Shown one piece after another: positions 23,560 through 35,447 of a stretch of DNA of 64,000 nt (position 1 is the first letter of the stretch; each line of letters opens with the position of its first letter). This DNA is from Manis javanica. Taxonomy: Eukaryota > Chordata > Mammalia > Pholidota > Manidae. The position numbers and the translations under genes are program-made. The stretch spans positions 45,645,629-45,709,628 of the forward strand of contig NC_133165.1 in NCBI RefSeq assembly GCF_040802235.1, given 5' to 3'. The notes under the pieces are model-generated. The model worked only from the letters and a program-made list of their open reading frames with translations. It was not told the DNA's origin and did no database searches.

Positions 23560-24122
23560 CATAGAATCACCATGTAACCCATCAATTATATTTCTAGTAC
23601 ATATAAAGGCATAGAAGGCAGAGACTCAGATATTTACACATTGATGTTGGTAACAAGGTTATAAAGGTAGAAACAACTCAACTGTCTATCAGTGGATGAA
23701 TAAACAAAATCTATGTATACAAATGTACACATACACAATAGGATATTATTCAGACCTAAAAAAAGATGGAAATTCTGATAAATGCTATAGTGCGGATGAA
23801 CCTTGAGGACATTATGATAAGTGAAATAAGCCAGTCACAAAAGGGCAAATACTGTGTGATTGTGCATATAGGGGAATCAAAGTCATAAAAACAGAAAGTA
23901 GAATGGTGTTTGCTACTGGCTAGAGGGAAAGGGGAGTGGGGAGTTTTTCTTTAACGGGTATAGAGTTCAGTTTGAGAAGATGAAAATGTTCTGGAGATGG
24001 ATGGTGGTGATGGGTGCTCAACAATGTAAATGTACTTAATGCAATTGAACTGTACACCTAAAAATCATTAAAACGATAAATTTGTGTTATGTATATTTTA
24101 TTACAATAAAAAGTTTAAATAA
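23560..24122 (+). repeat. old L1 3' end remnant
   Basis: Typical old L1 end: 'gtggatgaataaacaaaat', 'ggatattattcagacctaaaaaaa', 'gtgaaataagccagtcacaaaagg', then 'tgaactgtacacctaaaaatcattaaaa' and a short A-rich tail. Confidence 0.75.
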
Positions 24123-25009
24123 TAATAATATAGAAAATTGAAACATAGAGAAGAAAATTATTCCTTGTAATCTCTTCACTCCCAAATAAACCTGCATTAT
24201 TTTTTTATAGGCTTTTGCAGGTTGGGGATCAGAACTAGGGTTCCTTCCATTCTACCACTCAAGAATTTCTGAAAAAAGGAATGAGGAAATCACTCAAGGA
24301 GTGTGTGCAATGGAGAAATCTCTGGGACAGAAGTCTATAAAACAGGCCTCTGGAGCAAGGCTGGGTGTTTTCCAGGTTATGCAAGTGTTCTTGGGGCCAG
24401 GCATTCTGGGATGAGCCTTACTGTGCCTGGAACCAATGAGAGAAACTGCTCCTCATAGACTAGTCATCTGGCTTGAGGGCTGGCATGTACAGTTCTGTTC
24501 TTGGTGCTCTTCCCTCCTAAGTCTACACAGTGGTTTAAAAACATGTCACAAATTTCTTGACACCCCTCCTATCATAATAGTGAGTATAATCCCTTGCCTC
24601 TTGCGTATGGGCTGGTCTTGTGATTCACTTCTGAAGAGTGAAATAGAGCAGAAGTGACAGTGTGCTTCCAAGGATAGGTTAAAAAAAAAGGATAGAGCTC
24701 CCACCTGCCTTACCATCCTCCCAGTCCTTCCTACCCCACTTGCTCTTGGAACACAGTCACCATGTGTCAGGAAGCCCAAGACACATGTAGACGCTCTGGT
24801 TAAAGTCACAGCTAGAGTCCCAAGTGACAGTGAGCATCAACTACCTGTTCCACAAATGAGTAACTTTTCAGATGCCCCCAACCCCAGCCTTCAAGCCAGC
24901 CACCCAGCTGATGCCAAGCAGAGCAGAGGTGAGTTATCCCCACTGAGCCCTGACCAAGAGGTTTAGAAGAAAAGTAAATATTGCTCTTAGGTCACACTAA
25001 CTTTTGGGG
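24123..25009. other. intergenic, unassigned old repeat at about 24.53-24.83 kb
   Basis: The block with 'gcgtatgggctggtcttgtgattcac' looks like an old LTR or MER element, but I cannot name it. No exon was recognised. Confidence 0.4.
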
Positions 25010-25410
25010 TGATTTGTAATACAGAAATAAATGGAACACCCTTTGTCAATGGTTCTCACCAACTGAGTAAGGACAGTGCTTCAGAATCACCTGTGGGCTT
25101 TCTCTAGTGTTCTCTCTTCCTCCCTATGCACCTCCAGCCCCCCAACTTCATCACACTGCTTTAGGGCCTGAATCAGGGAGGGTGAGGAGGAACACAGCAA
25201 CAAGAGCACTGAGTTGGTTAAGAAACCTCACAGGTGATTCAGATACGCCCTCCGCCCTTTCGAGACCCACTAGACCTGCTGTGTCCAATGTAGTAGCTGT
25301 TAGCCATGTGTGGTTCTTCAAATTCAAATAAAATAAAATATTTAATCTGCAGTCTCAATAATTTCATTTCAAGTGCTCAACAGGCACAGCTACAGAACAT
25401 CTCTGCCACC
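25010..25410. repeat. DNA transposon (hAT-Charlie MER) remnants
   Basis: 25020-25250 carries MER5-like phrases ('tcaatggttctcacc', 'cttcagaatcacctg', 'acaggtgattcagatacg'). 25255-25400 carries a second type ('tgtccaatgtagtagctgttagccatgtgtggttcttcaaattcaaataaaat'). Confidence 0.6.
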
Positions 25411-25419
25411 GCAGGAAGT

Positions 25420-26140
25420 TCTTCTGGGTGGTGCCGCATTAGAACATTGCTGCCCAGAGAGGACTGAGGGCCAGCAAGGCCAGCATCATTTGGGAGCACA
25501 TTGGAATACAGACTCTCAGGCCCACCCAGACCTACTGAATCAGAAGCTGCATCTTATCAGGATACACAGGTCATCTGCAGACACACGAATGTTTGAAAAA
25601 CATGGCATTAGCCAGAATTTCTCAACTGTGGCTGTATTTAGAAGCTTTTTTAAAAGTCTGAGGTGTATCCACACCCCAGTGTCTTGCCTGAGGGTTTTGG
25701 CCCCAGGCAAGTTCACTATGGATTCAGGGAGACTGAGAAATTATAATGGAACATTCTTGGGGTTAAAGGATTTATACATGGCTTTATCCTCCTGGTGATA
25801 GGTCAGGCACTAGAATCACATCTGCATCCAGTGGTCTGCAGGTCCATAACCCACCTCCATCACTGCCTAGGCCCAGAGTACTGGACAGAACTCTTTATAT
25901 ATTGACTCAGTCAATATTAGCTTATTACCTACGGGTGTGAAAGCATTAGTCTACCAGTAGGTCAATTATGTGATCAAGTAGTTTAGAGTATGTTGAGGAT
26001 TCTGGCCGTAGAACTTCCATTTTCCCCACACTCAGACCAAGAAAATCAGAATCTCCAGGGATGGGAGTCAGCATCAACCTTCTTTAAAGTTTTCTGGGTG
26101 ATTCCAGTGTGCAGCCAAGGCTGAGGACCACTGCTCCAGT
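25420..26140. repeat. MER5A-like element split by a solo LTR
   Basis: 25420-25610 and 26031-26140 carry MER5-like text ('gcatcatttgggagcac', 'gaatctccagggatggga', 'gattccagtgtgcagccaaggctgaggaccactg'). The intervening 25680-26030 is an LTR inserted later. Confidence 0.55.
25680..26030 (-). mobile_element. solo LTR (-), AP-1-site subtype
   Basis: The 351-bp LTR is homologous to the provirus LTRs, read on the minus strand. Plus-strand ends are TGTCTTGCC and CCCCACA. The flanking 5-mers CCCAG (25675-25679) and CTCAG (26031-26035) differ at one base, consistent with a mutated target duplication. Minus-strand order: TGACTGAGTCAA, a TATATAAA box, then the R/U5-like part. This subtype carries a TGACTCA site (25903-25909) just upstream of the TATA box, which the proviral LTRs lack. 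Confidence 0.85.
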
Positions 26141-26849
26141 CTATATTCTCTGGAGGGTCCAACAGCTTCTGCCCAGCAGTGGGCACCAGTTCGATCATTT
26201 GACCAGCACCACTATGTGACAAATTGTCTTTTCTGAATAGCTGCAGTAAGTGCTGTTGATTTCCTGCAATGTCAAGCACCACTGAGCCATGAATCACTGG
26301 GTTAACACCCCACATGAGCTGGACCAATTAGTTCCTCCCTTGGAATTTTGGAACTGAGACTCAGTGCCTCTGGGTGACTGGATCTATCAAGTTTAAAAGT
26401 TGGGAACTGTGAGTGGCCCCGTCCCATCATTTGGACAGAGAAGTAGAAGAACCAGCCAGCAAGGAGGAGCACTGGAGAGAATATTTCTGTGGTGTTGGAG
26501 TCCCCAGTTCCAGTTCCTTCCCCATGTGAAGGTTTATTCCTATCCTTGGGTTTCTGTGTCCTTATAATACATTTCTCTTTGAGCTTAATAGTTTTGGCTG
26601 GGTTTCTTTGACTTGCAACCAAAAAATGCTAATTTACATAATCCTAGGTCTGTTAATTATGTTCCAGGACAGAATTTCCAAAAAGATTCCTTAGGTAACT
26701 CAAAACTAATATGTAAAAACAGCTGCATTATTATTATATGGTATATTTCTTTCAACTTTTCCATATTTGGAATTGTGATATAATGAGCTATAAGAAATAC
26801 ATATTTGGTCATTCATATGTTCTTGAAAACACTGCAGCCTTAAAGGTGT
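26141..26849. other. intergenic, old repeats, no gene
   Basis: About 26.43-26.64 kb resembles the end of an old LTR or MER element. No coding sequence was recognised. Confidence 0.4.
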
Positions 26850-27537
26850 AAAATGTTAATGAGAAACTTTTGTTCACACCCCCCAACCCAAGGGCTGGGG
26901 CTAGAGGCTGAATCAGCCAATGGCCAATAATTTAGTCAATCACGACTGTGCAATGAAGCCCTCACAAAACCCATGAGAAAAGCTGGCTCTTTCTCTGTCT
27001 GTGCTTTGCTCTGTTCTGCTCAGTTGGATCCTGCTTTTTGGTCAGAGAGAGCACCTAAGCTTGGGGACCCAGAACACCTCCATGTGCCACCAAGCCAGGC
27101 CCCAAGCTCCACAAGGATAGAAGCTCCTTTATTTGGGACCTTGCCCAGTGTCTCTGTCCATCTGGCTGTTAATTGGCATCCTTCATGGTATCCTTTATTA
27201 AACTGGTAAATGTTAAGTGTTTTCCTGAGGTCTGTGAGCTGCTCTAGCAAATGGATTGAACTTAATGGGGAGGTTGTGGGAACCCATACTGTAGCGGGTA
27301 GGTCAGAGCACAGGTAACTGCCTGGGGCTTTCAACCTGTGTCTTGATTTGGGGGTGGAGGGCAGTTTTGTAGGATGGAGCCCTTAACCTGGGAATCTGGT
27401 GCTGTCTCCAGGCACATAGCACCGGAATTGAGTTGAGTTCTCCAACACCCTGCTGGTGTTCAAGAATTGCTTGGTGTAAGTATGTGTGGAAGACCCCCTC
27501 CCATATATTTATGCACATTGGAATCGGGTCCAGGTAC
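26850..27537 (+). repeat. old ERV-L-type LTR remnant
   Basis: Sequence such as 'gactgtgcaatgaagccctcacaaaaccc', 'atcctttattaaactggtaa', 'gtctgtgagctgctctagcaaa' and 'gaattgagttgagttctcc' is typical of old mammalian ERV-L-related LTRs. The subfamily is not resolved. The right end is cut by the ERV-tail insertion at 27538. Confidence 0.55.
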
Positions 27538-28433
27538 CCAAATGAAGTTTTTTTTTTTTTGAGAGGGCATCTCTCATATTTATTGATCAAATGGTTGTTA
27601 ACAACAATAAAATTCTGTATAGGGGAGTCAATGCTCAATGCACAATAACTAATCCACCCCAAGCCTAATTCTCGTCAGTCTCCAATCTTCTGTAGCATAA
27701 TGAACAAGTCCTTACATGGTGAACAAATTCTTACATAGTGAATAAGTTCTTACATGGTGAACAGTACAAGGGCAGTCATCACAGAAACTTTTGGTTTTGA
27801 TCACGTATTATGAACTATAAACAATCAGGTCAAATATGAATATTCGTTTGATTTTTATACTTGATTCATATGTGGATCCCACATTTCTCCCTTTATTATT
27901 ATTATTATTTTTATTTTTAATAAAATGCTGAAGTGGTAGGTAGATGCAAGATAAAGGTAGAAAACATAGTTTAGTGTTGTAAAAGAGCAAATGTAGATGA
28001 TCAGGTGTGTGCCTGTAGACTATGTGTTAATCCAAGCTAGACAAGGGCAATAAAACATCCACGGATGCAGAAGATTTCTCTCAGAACAGGGGGGGTGAGG
28101 TTCTAAGCCTCACCTCTGTTGATCCCCAATTTCTCACCTGATGGCCCCCCTGCGACTGTGCCTGTCTTAGGTTGTTCCTCCCTTGAGGAATCTTACCCGT
28201 CTCTGGCTAACCAGTCATCTTCCAGGGCCATACAGGGAGATGTAAAGTTGGTAAGTGAGAGAGAAGCCATATTGTTTGAAAAGGTTAGCTTTTTACTTCT
28301 TTGCATATTTATGCCCTGTGGCTTCTATACCCAGCATTTGTCTTGAGGTATCTTTACCACTTGGAGGAATTATGATACTCGGTAAATTCGATATGAGGCA
28401 CGAATTCTATTTAAGGGTTCCAAATGAAGTTTT
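27538..28433 (-). mobile_element. ERV-derived polyadenylated element with 14-bp target duplication
   Basis: The body at 27552-28419 (about 868 bp) is in minus orientation, with the poly(A) tail as a T-run at its left edge and AATAAA about 18 bases before it. The 14-bp duplication CCAAATGAAGTTTT occurs at 27538-27551 and 28420-28433. Its minus-strand reading gives an L1-endonuclease-like AT/AAAA site. The body is almost identical to 5663-6520, so it is young relative to most repeats here. It contains the LTR-like U3-R portion and stops short of env. Duplication length, tail and truncation all indicate insertion by L1 machinery, not by a retroviral integrase. Confidence 0.88.
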
Positions 28434-28870
28434 ATTACTATTATTGCTGTGTATAATATTGTTATTATTATACACACATGTAGGGAAAAATACAACATTG
28501 CATTTGATGTTGGATGAGTGGCAATCAGAGAAATTCTATACACAAATATGTATAGAAATAAATATATTTCCATATTTAATATTTCATAATAAAAAGCTTT
28601 TAAAAAGCCACCATCTCTTCCCTCTAAACTTATTCTTTGGTCTATCTGAACTAATGGCGTCATGACCTGCCCAGTTTGCTGAGCTCAGAAATGTGGGAGA
28701 TTTCCTGGAATCTATCCTCTTCCTCATCCCTTTCAACAGTTGACCAGCCCAAGTGCTTTTATATGTAAAATACCCTGCAAATGTATTTGCTCCTTTCCAT
28801 CTCAACAGCTATGCCTCAGTGTCTTGTCTGCCTGTCTGAACAGCCTTCTGATGTGGTTTCCCTTACTCGT
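28434..28870. other. intergenic spacer
   Basis: AT-rich at 28434-28610, then unique sequence. No exon was recognised. Confidence 0.4.
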
Positions 28871-29300
28871 TTATCCCCTAACCCTTTCTCCAGAGTAATC
28901 TTTTAAAGAGACAGTTCTGATCCTATCACATTCCTGCTTTGAAATCCTTGAAGGCCTACTGCTGCCAACAGAATCAAGTTGAAATTCCTTGGCTTAGCAC
29001 ACAAGGTCCTTCACAGTCTAGCTCCAAAGCCCCCTTCCCATCCTCAGGTTCACCACTTCATCCCAGCCTCACAATCACACAAACTCATGGCTCCCTTAGC
29101 CCACTGTCTGCCTTCTTCACATACATACTTATTTATTTGTCCATCTATCCAATAAAAGTCCAGTGATGTGGCACTTCACTGGGTGCTGGGGATAGAATAT
29201 CCCCTGAGATTGGCATACCTGCTAATCTGGTTAACCTTTACTAGTCTGTCAAGACCCAGCTAAAAATCAGCCCTTTGAGAAGCCTTCATGATTTCTCCAA
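28871..29300. repeat. L2 remnant
   Basis: Typical L2 phrases: 'tctgatcctatcacattcctgctttgaaatccttgaaggcctactgctgcc' and 'agcacacaaggtccttcacagtctagctcc', then 'aagacccagctaaaaatcagc...gagaagccttcatgatttctcc'. Confidence 0.65.
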
Positions 29301-30939
29301 AGACTAAGAGCTGGAGCTTTCTGTGGAGGGTGGAAAGGGTGCACAGGGAAGGCTTCCAAGAGTAAATGATGCTTGTCTATCCACTCAGGACCTCCTTAGG
29401 AATGACTTCATTTCTGGACTTGACTCTAGAAAAAAGATCAGAAACCATCTAGGATGGGTTGGCCTGGATTTCCAGAAAAATCAGCCAATACACATTCACT
29501 AGCAGATGTATCATGCTGGAAATATGGCTGGACACATAATTTTCAGGAAGAGAAGCCAGTGTGGGTTGGAGTGTGGGTGGATGGGTGGTCTGTGCACATG
29601 TGCTGGTGCTCATGCATGCCGGGGTGTGTCAGAATCCTTGATATTGGGCTGAATGGAGCAGTAGTCAGCAGGACAGCTATGATTATGCTCCAGGGAACCC
29701 CTCCCTGCCCAGGGACTGTTCACTTGGCAGGGGACATTTTGGCTATCAGTAAAATGACAAATGCAAACAATACGTATTGAGTACCTATTATGTGCTGGGC
29801 ACAGAGATTCAACAGTGAACAATTAGACATAGTCCTGCACTTGTGGGGGTTACCTGGGGGAAACAGACAAGGAACAAAGCAATTATAGACCTGGGTCTTA
29901 AGCCCTAGCAACCAACACCATCCAAGCTCCTGCAGGTCTCAGTGGATATTAAATACGTGTCCTCCTTTGTGTGTGGAAGATGTGGGAACGCTTCCTTGAA
30001 AAAACTGCCTGATTTATTTGGGGGCAGGCAGATATGGGAGGGGAGGAAGCAGGTTTTTCCAGCAGTGTAGCTTCTCTGAGGAAACATTTGCAAAACTGGA
30101 GGCCACAGCTCTGGGCTATGTCCTCTACAATCAGAAGGTCCAGTAGATGCCAGGACCAGTGTACATGATCCTCAAAGGGACAGAGATTTTGGGGGTGGTT
30201 GGTGAGCTACACCCAGGGTTCCTCTTACATTCAGCCTAAAGGACTTGCCAGCTGACCACCAGGTACCTCCTCCACTTTCGATGGGATCCCACCTCTATAC
30301 CTCAACAGCTCTCTGTAGCCCTAAACTGAAGCTGAAGCTCACAGGCCCCCTCAGGAGGTAATGGGCCCTGATGAATCTCAAGGAAGCAATAAGCTGAGCT
30401 GAATATGTGTAGGGGCCCCGTTTTCACATGGTCACTTGTGAATGAGACATGGGTCCCATTTATCTGCCATCATGCCACTTGGAAAGTCATTGAGGTCCAT
30501 TCCAGACTGAGGCCTTCAGTGGCCAGCCTCTGGCCTGACACCCTGTGATACATTGCTGTCCACCAATGTTCTTTGGAGAAAGGACAGCCAAAGGGGTTAC
30601 CACATCTCTTCCCAACTCCTGTTCATAATGGGCCTGACCATACTCAGGTTCTTAAAATGAATCTGGCAGAGATGGATGTGCTCAAGAAAACAGTAAGCTT
30701 CACAACATACCTGGCCATCACTACCCCATTCATCAGAAAGGTTTATGACCTCCATAGGCTGTTAGCCACCTGAAATTCAGCTGGAGGGCCACTTGTTCCC
30801 TGGTTCCAGGAGACTCATCTATCCTCTTGCCCTCCTGTCCCATTGCCAAGGGGTATCAACTGGATCCTGAATACATGACTCCACTGCTGTACTTTCTACA
30901 TGTAGCAGGACTGACTGGCCAAACTTCATTTGTTACTAT
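29301..30939. other. intergenic with an L2-type fragment at 29755-29885
   Basis: 29755-29885 holds 'gagtacctattatgtgctgggcacagagattcaacagtgaacaa', an L2-type phrase. The 66-codon frame at 30573-30773 has no recognisable domain. No gene was identified. Confidence 0.45.
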
Positions 30940-31530
30940 TTTTATTGAGCTATAATTCAAATGCTATAAATTTCACCCATTTAAGTGTATAATTTAGTGG
31001 TTTTTAGTATATCCATAAGATTGTACAACTATCATCACTATCTAAGTTCAGAACATTTCCATCACCCCAAAAAGAAATCCCATACTCATTAGCAGTCACT
31101 CCTGATTCCCTCCTTCCCTGGTAACCACTACCTGCTTTCTGTCTCTAGTCTCTATAGATTTGCCTTTGTGCTTTCTGGATATTTCATATAAATACACTCA
31201 TGTAATATGTGCCTTTTGTGTCTGGCATCTTTCACATAACATATGTTATGTATGAATCAATACTTCAGTCCTTTTTTATAGTGGAATAGTATTTCAGTGT
31301 ATGGATATACTACATTTTTAATCCATTCATCAGTTGATGGACATGTGGATTGTTTCCACTCTTTGGCTTTTATGAGTAATGCTGCTATGAACATTCATGT
31401 GCAGGCTTTTGTGTGGACGTGTTTTCAATTTCTCTGTGGCATATACCTGGCAGAATTTCTGAGTCATCTGATAACTCTCTGTTTAACTTTTGGAGGAACT
31501 GTGGGTGGTCAGATTTGCAATGGCTGAGTT
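30940..31530 (-). repeat. old L1 (L1M) 3' end remnant
   Basis: Reversed L1M text: 'gagctataattcaaatgctataaatttcacc', 'ggtaaccactacctgctttctgtctct' and 'catcagttgatggacatgtggattgtttcc'. Confidence 0.75.
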
Positions 31531-32272
31531 CATCCACTTCTCTTACTTGTAACTCTGCTTGTAACTCACCCTCCCACAGCAATAACAGCACCGCACCTTC
31601 TCCCTCACATGGTTGAATACCACTACAGACCTGGCTCCTGGGCAAAACATGGAGGCCACCAATCTCAAGCAAGAGGAGAATCAATAGCAAGTACCAGGGG
31701 AGACAACCCTTCAGGAAGATTTTGCTCTTTTGGGGCTATACTTCTGCCACCCATCCTGGCTGAAGCCTGAAGACCTCTTCTTATGCAATGGTACTGTCAC
31801 TGGAGTGCTGGGTTTTATGTGTCAAAGCTGCCTTCATCCATGCAACCCCCATCTCACTGCTGCCAACTGAGCATGGTGTGCTTGGACCTTGCCACGTTCA
31901 CCCAGGACAAGGCTGCAGCCAGGAACAGGAGAGGAGGTGATTGACTGGGGGGCTCATACTTTGTGGTCCAGGCCACACCACCAGTGAGGGCTCCAAGCAT
32001 CATGTTGCTGAAAAGTTGCTTTGCACTTTATTAGTTCAGCTTCCGCAGATGAAGGAGGATTCAGTCGACTTTGAGCTTCTCCTGACCAAATGGAATTAAT
32101 TGTTCCCTGCTCTTGTGTTCTCTGAAAAGCATAACCCTAGGTAGTGAGAAGCAGAGAAGTAGGCAGCAGATAGCCATATTTTATACTTAGAACTGAGGCT
32201 TAGAGGAGTTGAATAGCCTGTCTGGGGTGACCAGCCATCCTGTTTTACCTGGGACTATCCTGATTTTAACAC
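31531..32272. other. unassigned stretch
   Basis: Mostly unique sequence with small broken frames, no clear repeat or exon. A MIR-like scrap begins near 32190, just before the next LTR. Confidence 0.35.
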
Positions 32273-32623
32273 TGTCTTGCCAGTGGGTTTCAGCCCCGGC
32301 AAGTTCACTATGGATTCAGTGAGACTGAGGAATGACAATGGAATGTTCTTGGGGTGAAAGGATTTATTACCTGGCTTGTTCTCCTCACCATAGGTCGAGC
32401 ACTAGAATTACGTCTTCATCCAAGAGTGTGCAAGTCTGTACCCCTCCTTCATCTCTGCCTCTGCCCAGAGCCTTGGATGTAGTTTTTTATATAGTGACTC
32501 AGTCAATAATAGCTCATTGCCTACGTGTGTGGAAGCAGTAGCCTAGCAGCAGGCCAGATACATCATCAAGTAGTTTAGGTTCAGGTAAGGATCCTGGTCA
32601 TAGGAACCTTCACTTTATCCACA
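32273..32623 (-). mobile_element. solo LTR (-), AP-1-site subtype, second copy
   Basis: A 351-bp LTR with ends TGTCTTGCC and ATCCACA, homologous throughout to 25680-26030. Flanking 5-mers are AACAC (32268-32272) and AGCAC (32624-32628), one mismatch. It shows the same TGACTCA site (32495-32501) beside the TATA-like stretch. The host sequence on both sides belongs to one older repeat that it interrupts. Confidence 0.85.
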
Positions 32624-33084
32624 AGCACTGAAAGTTCCACATCCTGGAAAACTCTTAATTCTGGGCCAATTGAGAAAGCTGTTCAATGTCATTCAAAGTC
32701 ATGCAACTCAAGTGCTGGGGCTGAATATGAACCTAGATCCTACCATCATCCCCCAGCTGAATGAATGGCTTACTGAGCAGATCAATCACTTGAAACATAT
32801 TCAGAGCTTCAACAAGATCCCAGGTGCTTCCTGTTGCTCTTCCCTTCTCTCCCACTGTCCCTTAGTGGTTCCAGGTGGCAGTTCCATGGTACCGAGGCTG
32901 CCGTGCTGCCAGAGGGAATAAAAATAGGGTGAGCTCTGGAGAGTTTCATTACTGCTCAGGGCCTGCCACATCTCACCTACCTGGCTGCCCTGGATCCCAA
33001 GAGTCAGATATTTGGACCTTGAGAGTTATGAAAAAAGATGAGGAAGGATTAGAAAGGTCCCTGGTACCACTTGTTTGGGGAACT

Positions 33085-33290
33085 TGGGGTAGTAGAAAGA
33101 ACCTGACCTTTGGAATCAGTCATCCCTGGGATTAAGTCTGAGCTTTCTGGCTAATAGCTGTGAGATCCTTGACAATCTACTTAATTTGTGTCTGCATTTC
33201 CATTTTTCATGAATCCTTAATTTGAAGGGCAGTTGGGTGGATATTTAATTAGATAGCTTATATAAAGCACCTCATAAGGTAAGCATTCAA
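33085..33290 (+). repeat. MIR SINE remnant
   Basis: Follows the MIR consensus order in forward orientation: 'gaacctgacctttggaatcagtc', 'ctaatagctgtgagatccttgacaatctacttaa', then 'agcacctcataaggt'. Confidence 0.7.
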
Positions 33291-33394
33291 CCCTTTGGTC
33301 CCCTTTCACCTTGACCTAGCATTGCTTTTCATCTCTGTAAGACCACAAAGGATTTTCCCCTTCACATTAGGGACCCATCTTAACTCTTGTTACC

Positions 33395-33680
33395 TGTGGC
33401 GAAGTTGGGGTTCCTATGGCCAGGATCCTTACTGAACTTAAACCACCTGATGATGTAACTGGCCTGTTGCTGGGCTGCTGCTTCCACACCTGTGTGCAAT
33501 AAGCTATTGTTGTGCTATATAGAGAGCTCGGCCCAGTGCTCTACGCTAGTGCTCGACCTATCACCAGAGAACAAGCCAGATAATAAACCCTTTCACCCCA
33601 AGAACGTTTCGCTGTCATTTTCTTTGGTCACACTGAATCCATAGCAAACTTGTCTGGGGCTGAAACTCATTGGCAAGACA
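33395..33680 (+). repeat. 5' LTR
   Basis: 286 bp, TGTGGCGAAG to GGCAAGACA. Contains a TATATAGA box near 33515 and AATAAA near 33582. It is followed by TTGGCATAGTTGGCAGGAT, where the primer-binding site should start with TGG. I could not match the tRNA. Confidence 0.9.
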
Positions 33681-35171
33681 ATTGGCATAGTTGGCAGGAT
33701 TCACTGTTGACCAAGGGAAAAGACAGGCTGCCCTTATGGGAGGGGTGCTTCAGCAGGCAGCCCCTGTGAATGGGGAGACAGTGGATCATCCCCCAATGGG
33801 TATGTGGTCTGAGGTGGCTTGCCTCCTAGAGAACTGGGCCCCACCCCAGGACTGGAGGCAAAGTGGAGGTGACACCTGAGGCAGTAGGGGTGACCCTTGG
33901 TATAGTAAGCAGATCCTTTGAGAAGCAGAGTGCCCGGGAGGCAGCAGGGACTGTGGGTTGGCTCCTTCTCACAGTCTTAAAAAGGTCTACAGAGGAGACC
34001 CAAGAAATGGTGGTGCGAGAATGCGAGCTGCAAACTTCAGTAGATTCCCTGAGGAGGGAAGTGGAATTGTTGCAAGAGGCAGCACGAGAATGCGAGCTGC
34101 AGACTTCTGTGGATTTCCTGAGGAAGGAGATGGCCTTGATGTGGGAGGAGGCAGCACAAGAGCGCCGGCAGCAAGGTGCCATTGGAGACGAGACGGCAGT
34201 GCTGCCAGGTGTTCTGAAGGAGGAAGAGGCCATCAAGGAAAAAGATGAACTCCTGAGGAAAGCACAGGCGGAGGTGGCATGAGAACATCAGCTGCGAAGC
34301 ATTGAGCTGAAGGTAAGAGACCTTCTAAAGGCAGAGGTAGCATTGCTGCGAGGCACAGTAGAAAAGGTAAAGGTTGTAGCAGAGGAGGCACTCGGGGAAG
34401 AGGAGAGAAAGGTGCTATCAGCCCAGAAATGGAGGAGCTGGAGAAGGATGAAGGGGTGGTGCCAGAGGCACTGGCCCCTCCTGTATTGAAAGCACCAGCA
34501 GTGGTTGTAAAGAAAATAAAGACCCAGCAGCTGAAAGTTCCCCAAGAAGAGGAGCAGCCCCCTCCCCAGGTCGTGGAGCACTCTATGGTCCACCCCTATA
34601 CTCAGGCTGAGCTGGTGGATTTGGGCTCCCAGTTTAGGCAGAAGCCTTCGGAGTCAATATCAGCTTGGCTCCTGCATCTGTGGGACTTAGGGGTGGATGG
34701 AATTGTTCTGTCAGGATCAGAGATGGGAAAGCTGCCTTCCCTGACAGTGCAGCCTGCCTTGAGGCACAATTGCAATATGTACATCAGACCCCAGGGAGTC
34801 GCTCCCTCCTTGATTGGCTTATGGCTGCACTTCGTGCTGTGTGGCCCAAACCAGGTGGTCTGCCATCCTCTCCTGTTAGATGGCAGACATATGCTGAGCT
34901 CCAACAGGTGCTATGAGAGCGAGGCATAAGAAATGCCATCTATAGTCCAGAGAATTATAACCCAGATGAAGAGATTTTCACTACTGGGATGAGAAACATT
35001 GTACTTCAAATGGCTCCTATATCCCTCTTTGGTTCTCCAGTGGCCATTCTTTCCCCTCACTTAGGGCAGCTCATAAGCAAGGTGACAAGTACAGCAGCAG
35101 ACTTAGGAGAGGTAGAAGCAATGAGAATCCAGAAAGAAATAAGACCTGTTACTCACAGGAAGAATTTATAG
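33681..35171 (+). pseudogene. ERV gag-like region
   Basis: Open pieces at 33863-34282 (139 codons), 34429-34929 and 34989-35171, in different frames. The first is Glu/Arg/Leu-rich and predicted coiled coil. It carries a 23-residue tandem repeat (units start at 34016 and 34085, period 69 bp, with ECELQTSVD in each). The second has a charged KIKTQQLKVPQEEEQPPP stretch, then sequence in the position of the capsid. Assignment to gag rests on position between 5' LTR and protease. No zinc knuckle was seen. Confidence 0.65.
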
Positions 35172-35447
35172 GGCCCTATGAAGGTTATGAAGACCCAGAT
35201 GTCGGTTGATTTAATACAGGCAGGAGCAGATTGAAGGAAATTAGATGGGAAATCAAATAGGATCTTACTAGAGCTATGGAAACAGCTGAAACCAAAGCAG
35301 AAGTTCCAGCCATTAAGGCCAAAGAGGAAGAGGTCAGAGAGAGAGCCATGAGTCCAGCCTGTGTGTTTGCAAGACTTCCTGCTGGAGAACAAGCCAACTG
35401 CACGTGAGCCCACACAGGAAGGTGATTGGGGAGCATGGTTTGACTGA

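Noticed and set aside
31531-32100. Possible processed pseudogene
   Set aside because: Short broken frames suggested one, but I could match no parent protein and see no poly(A) tail or flanking duplication.
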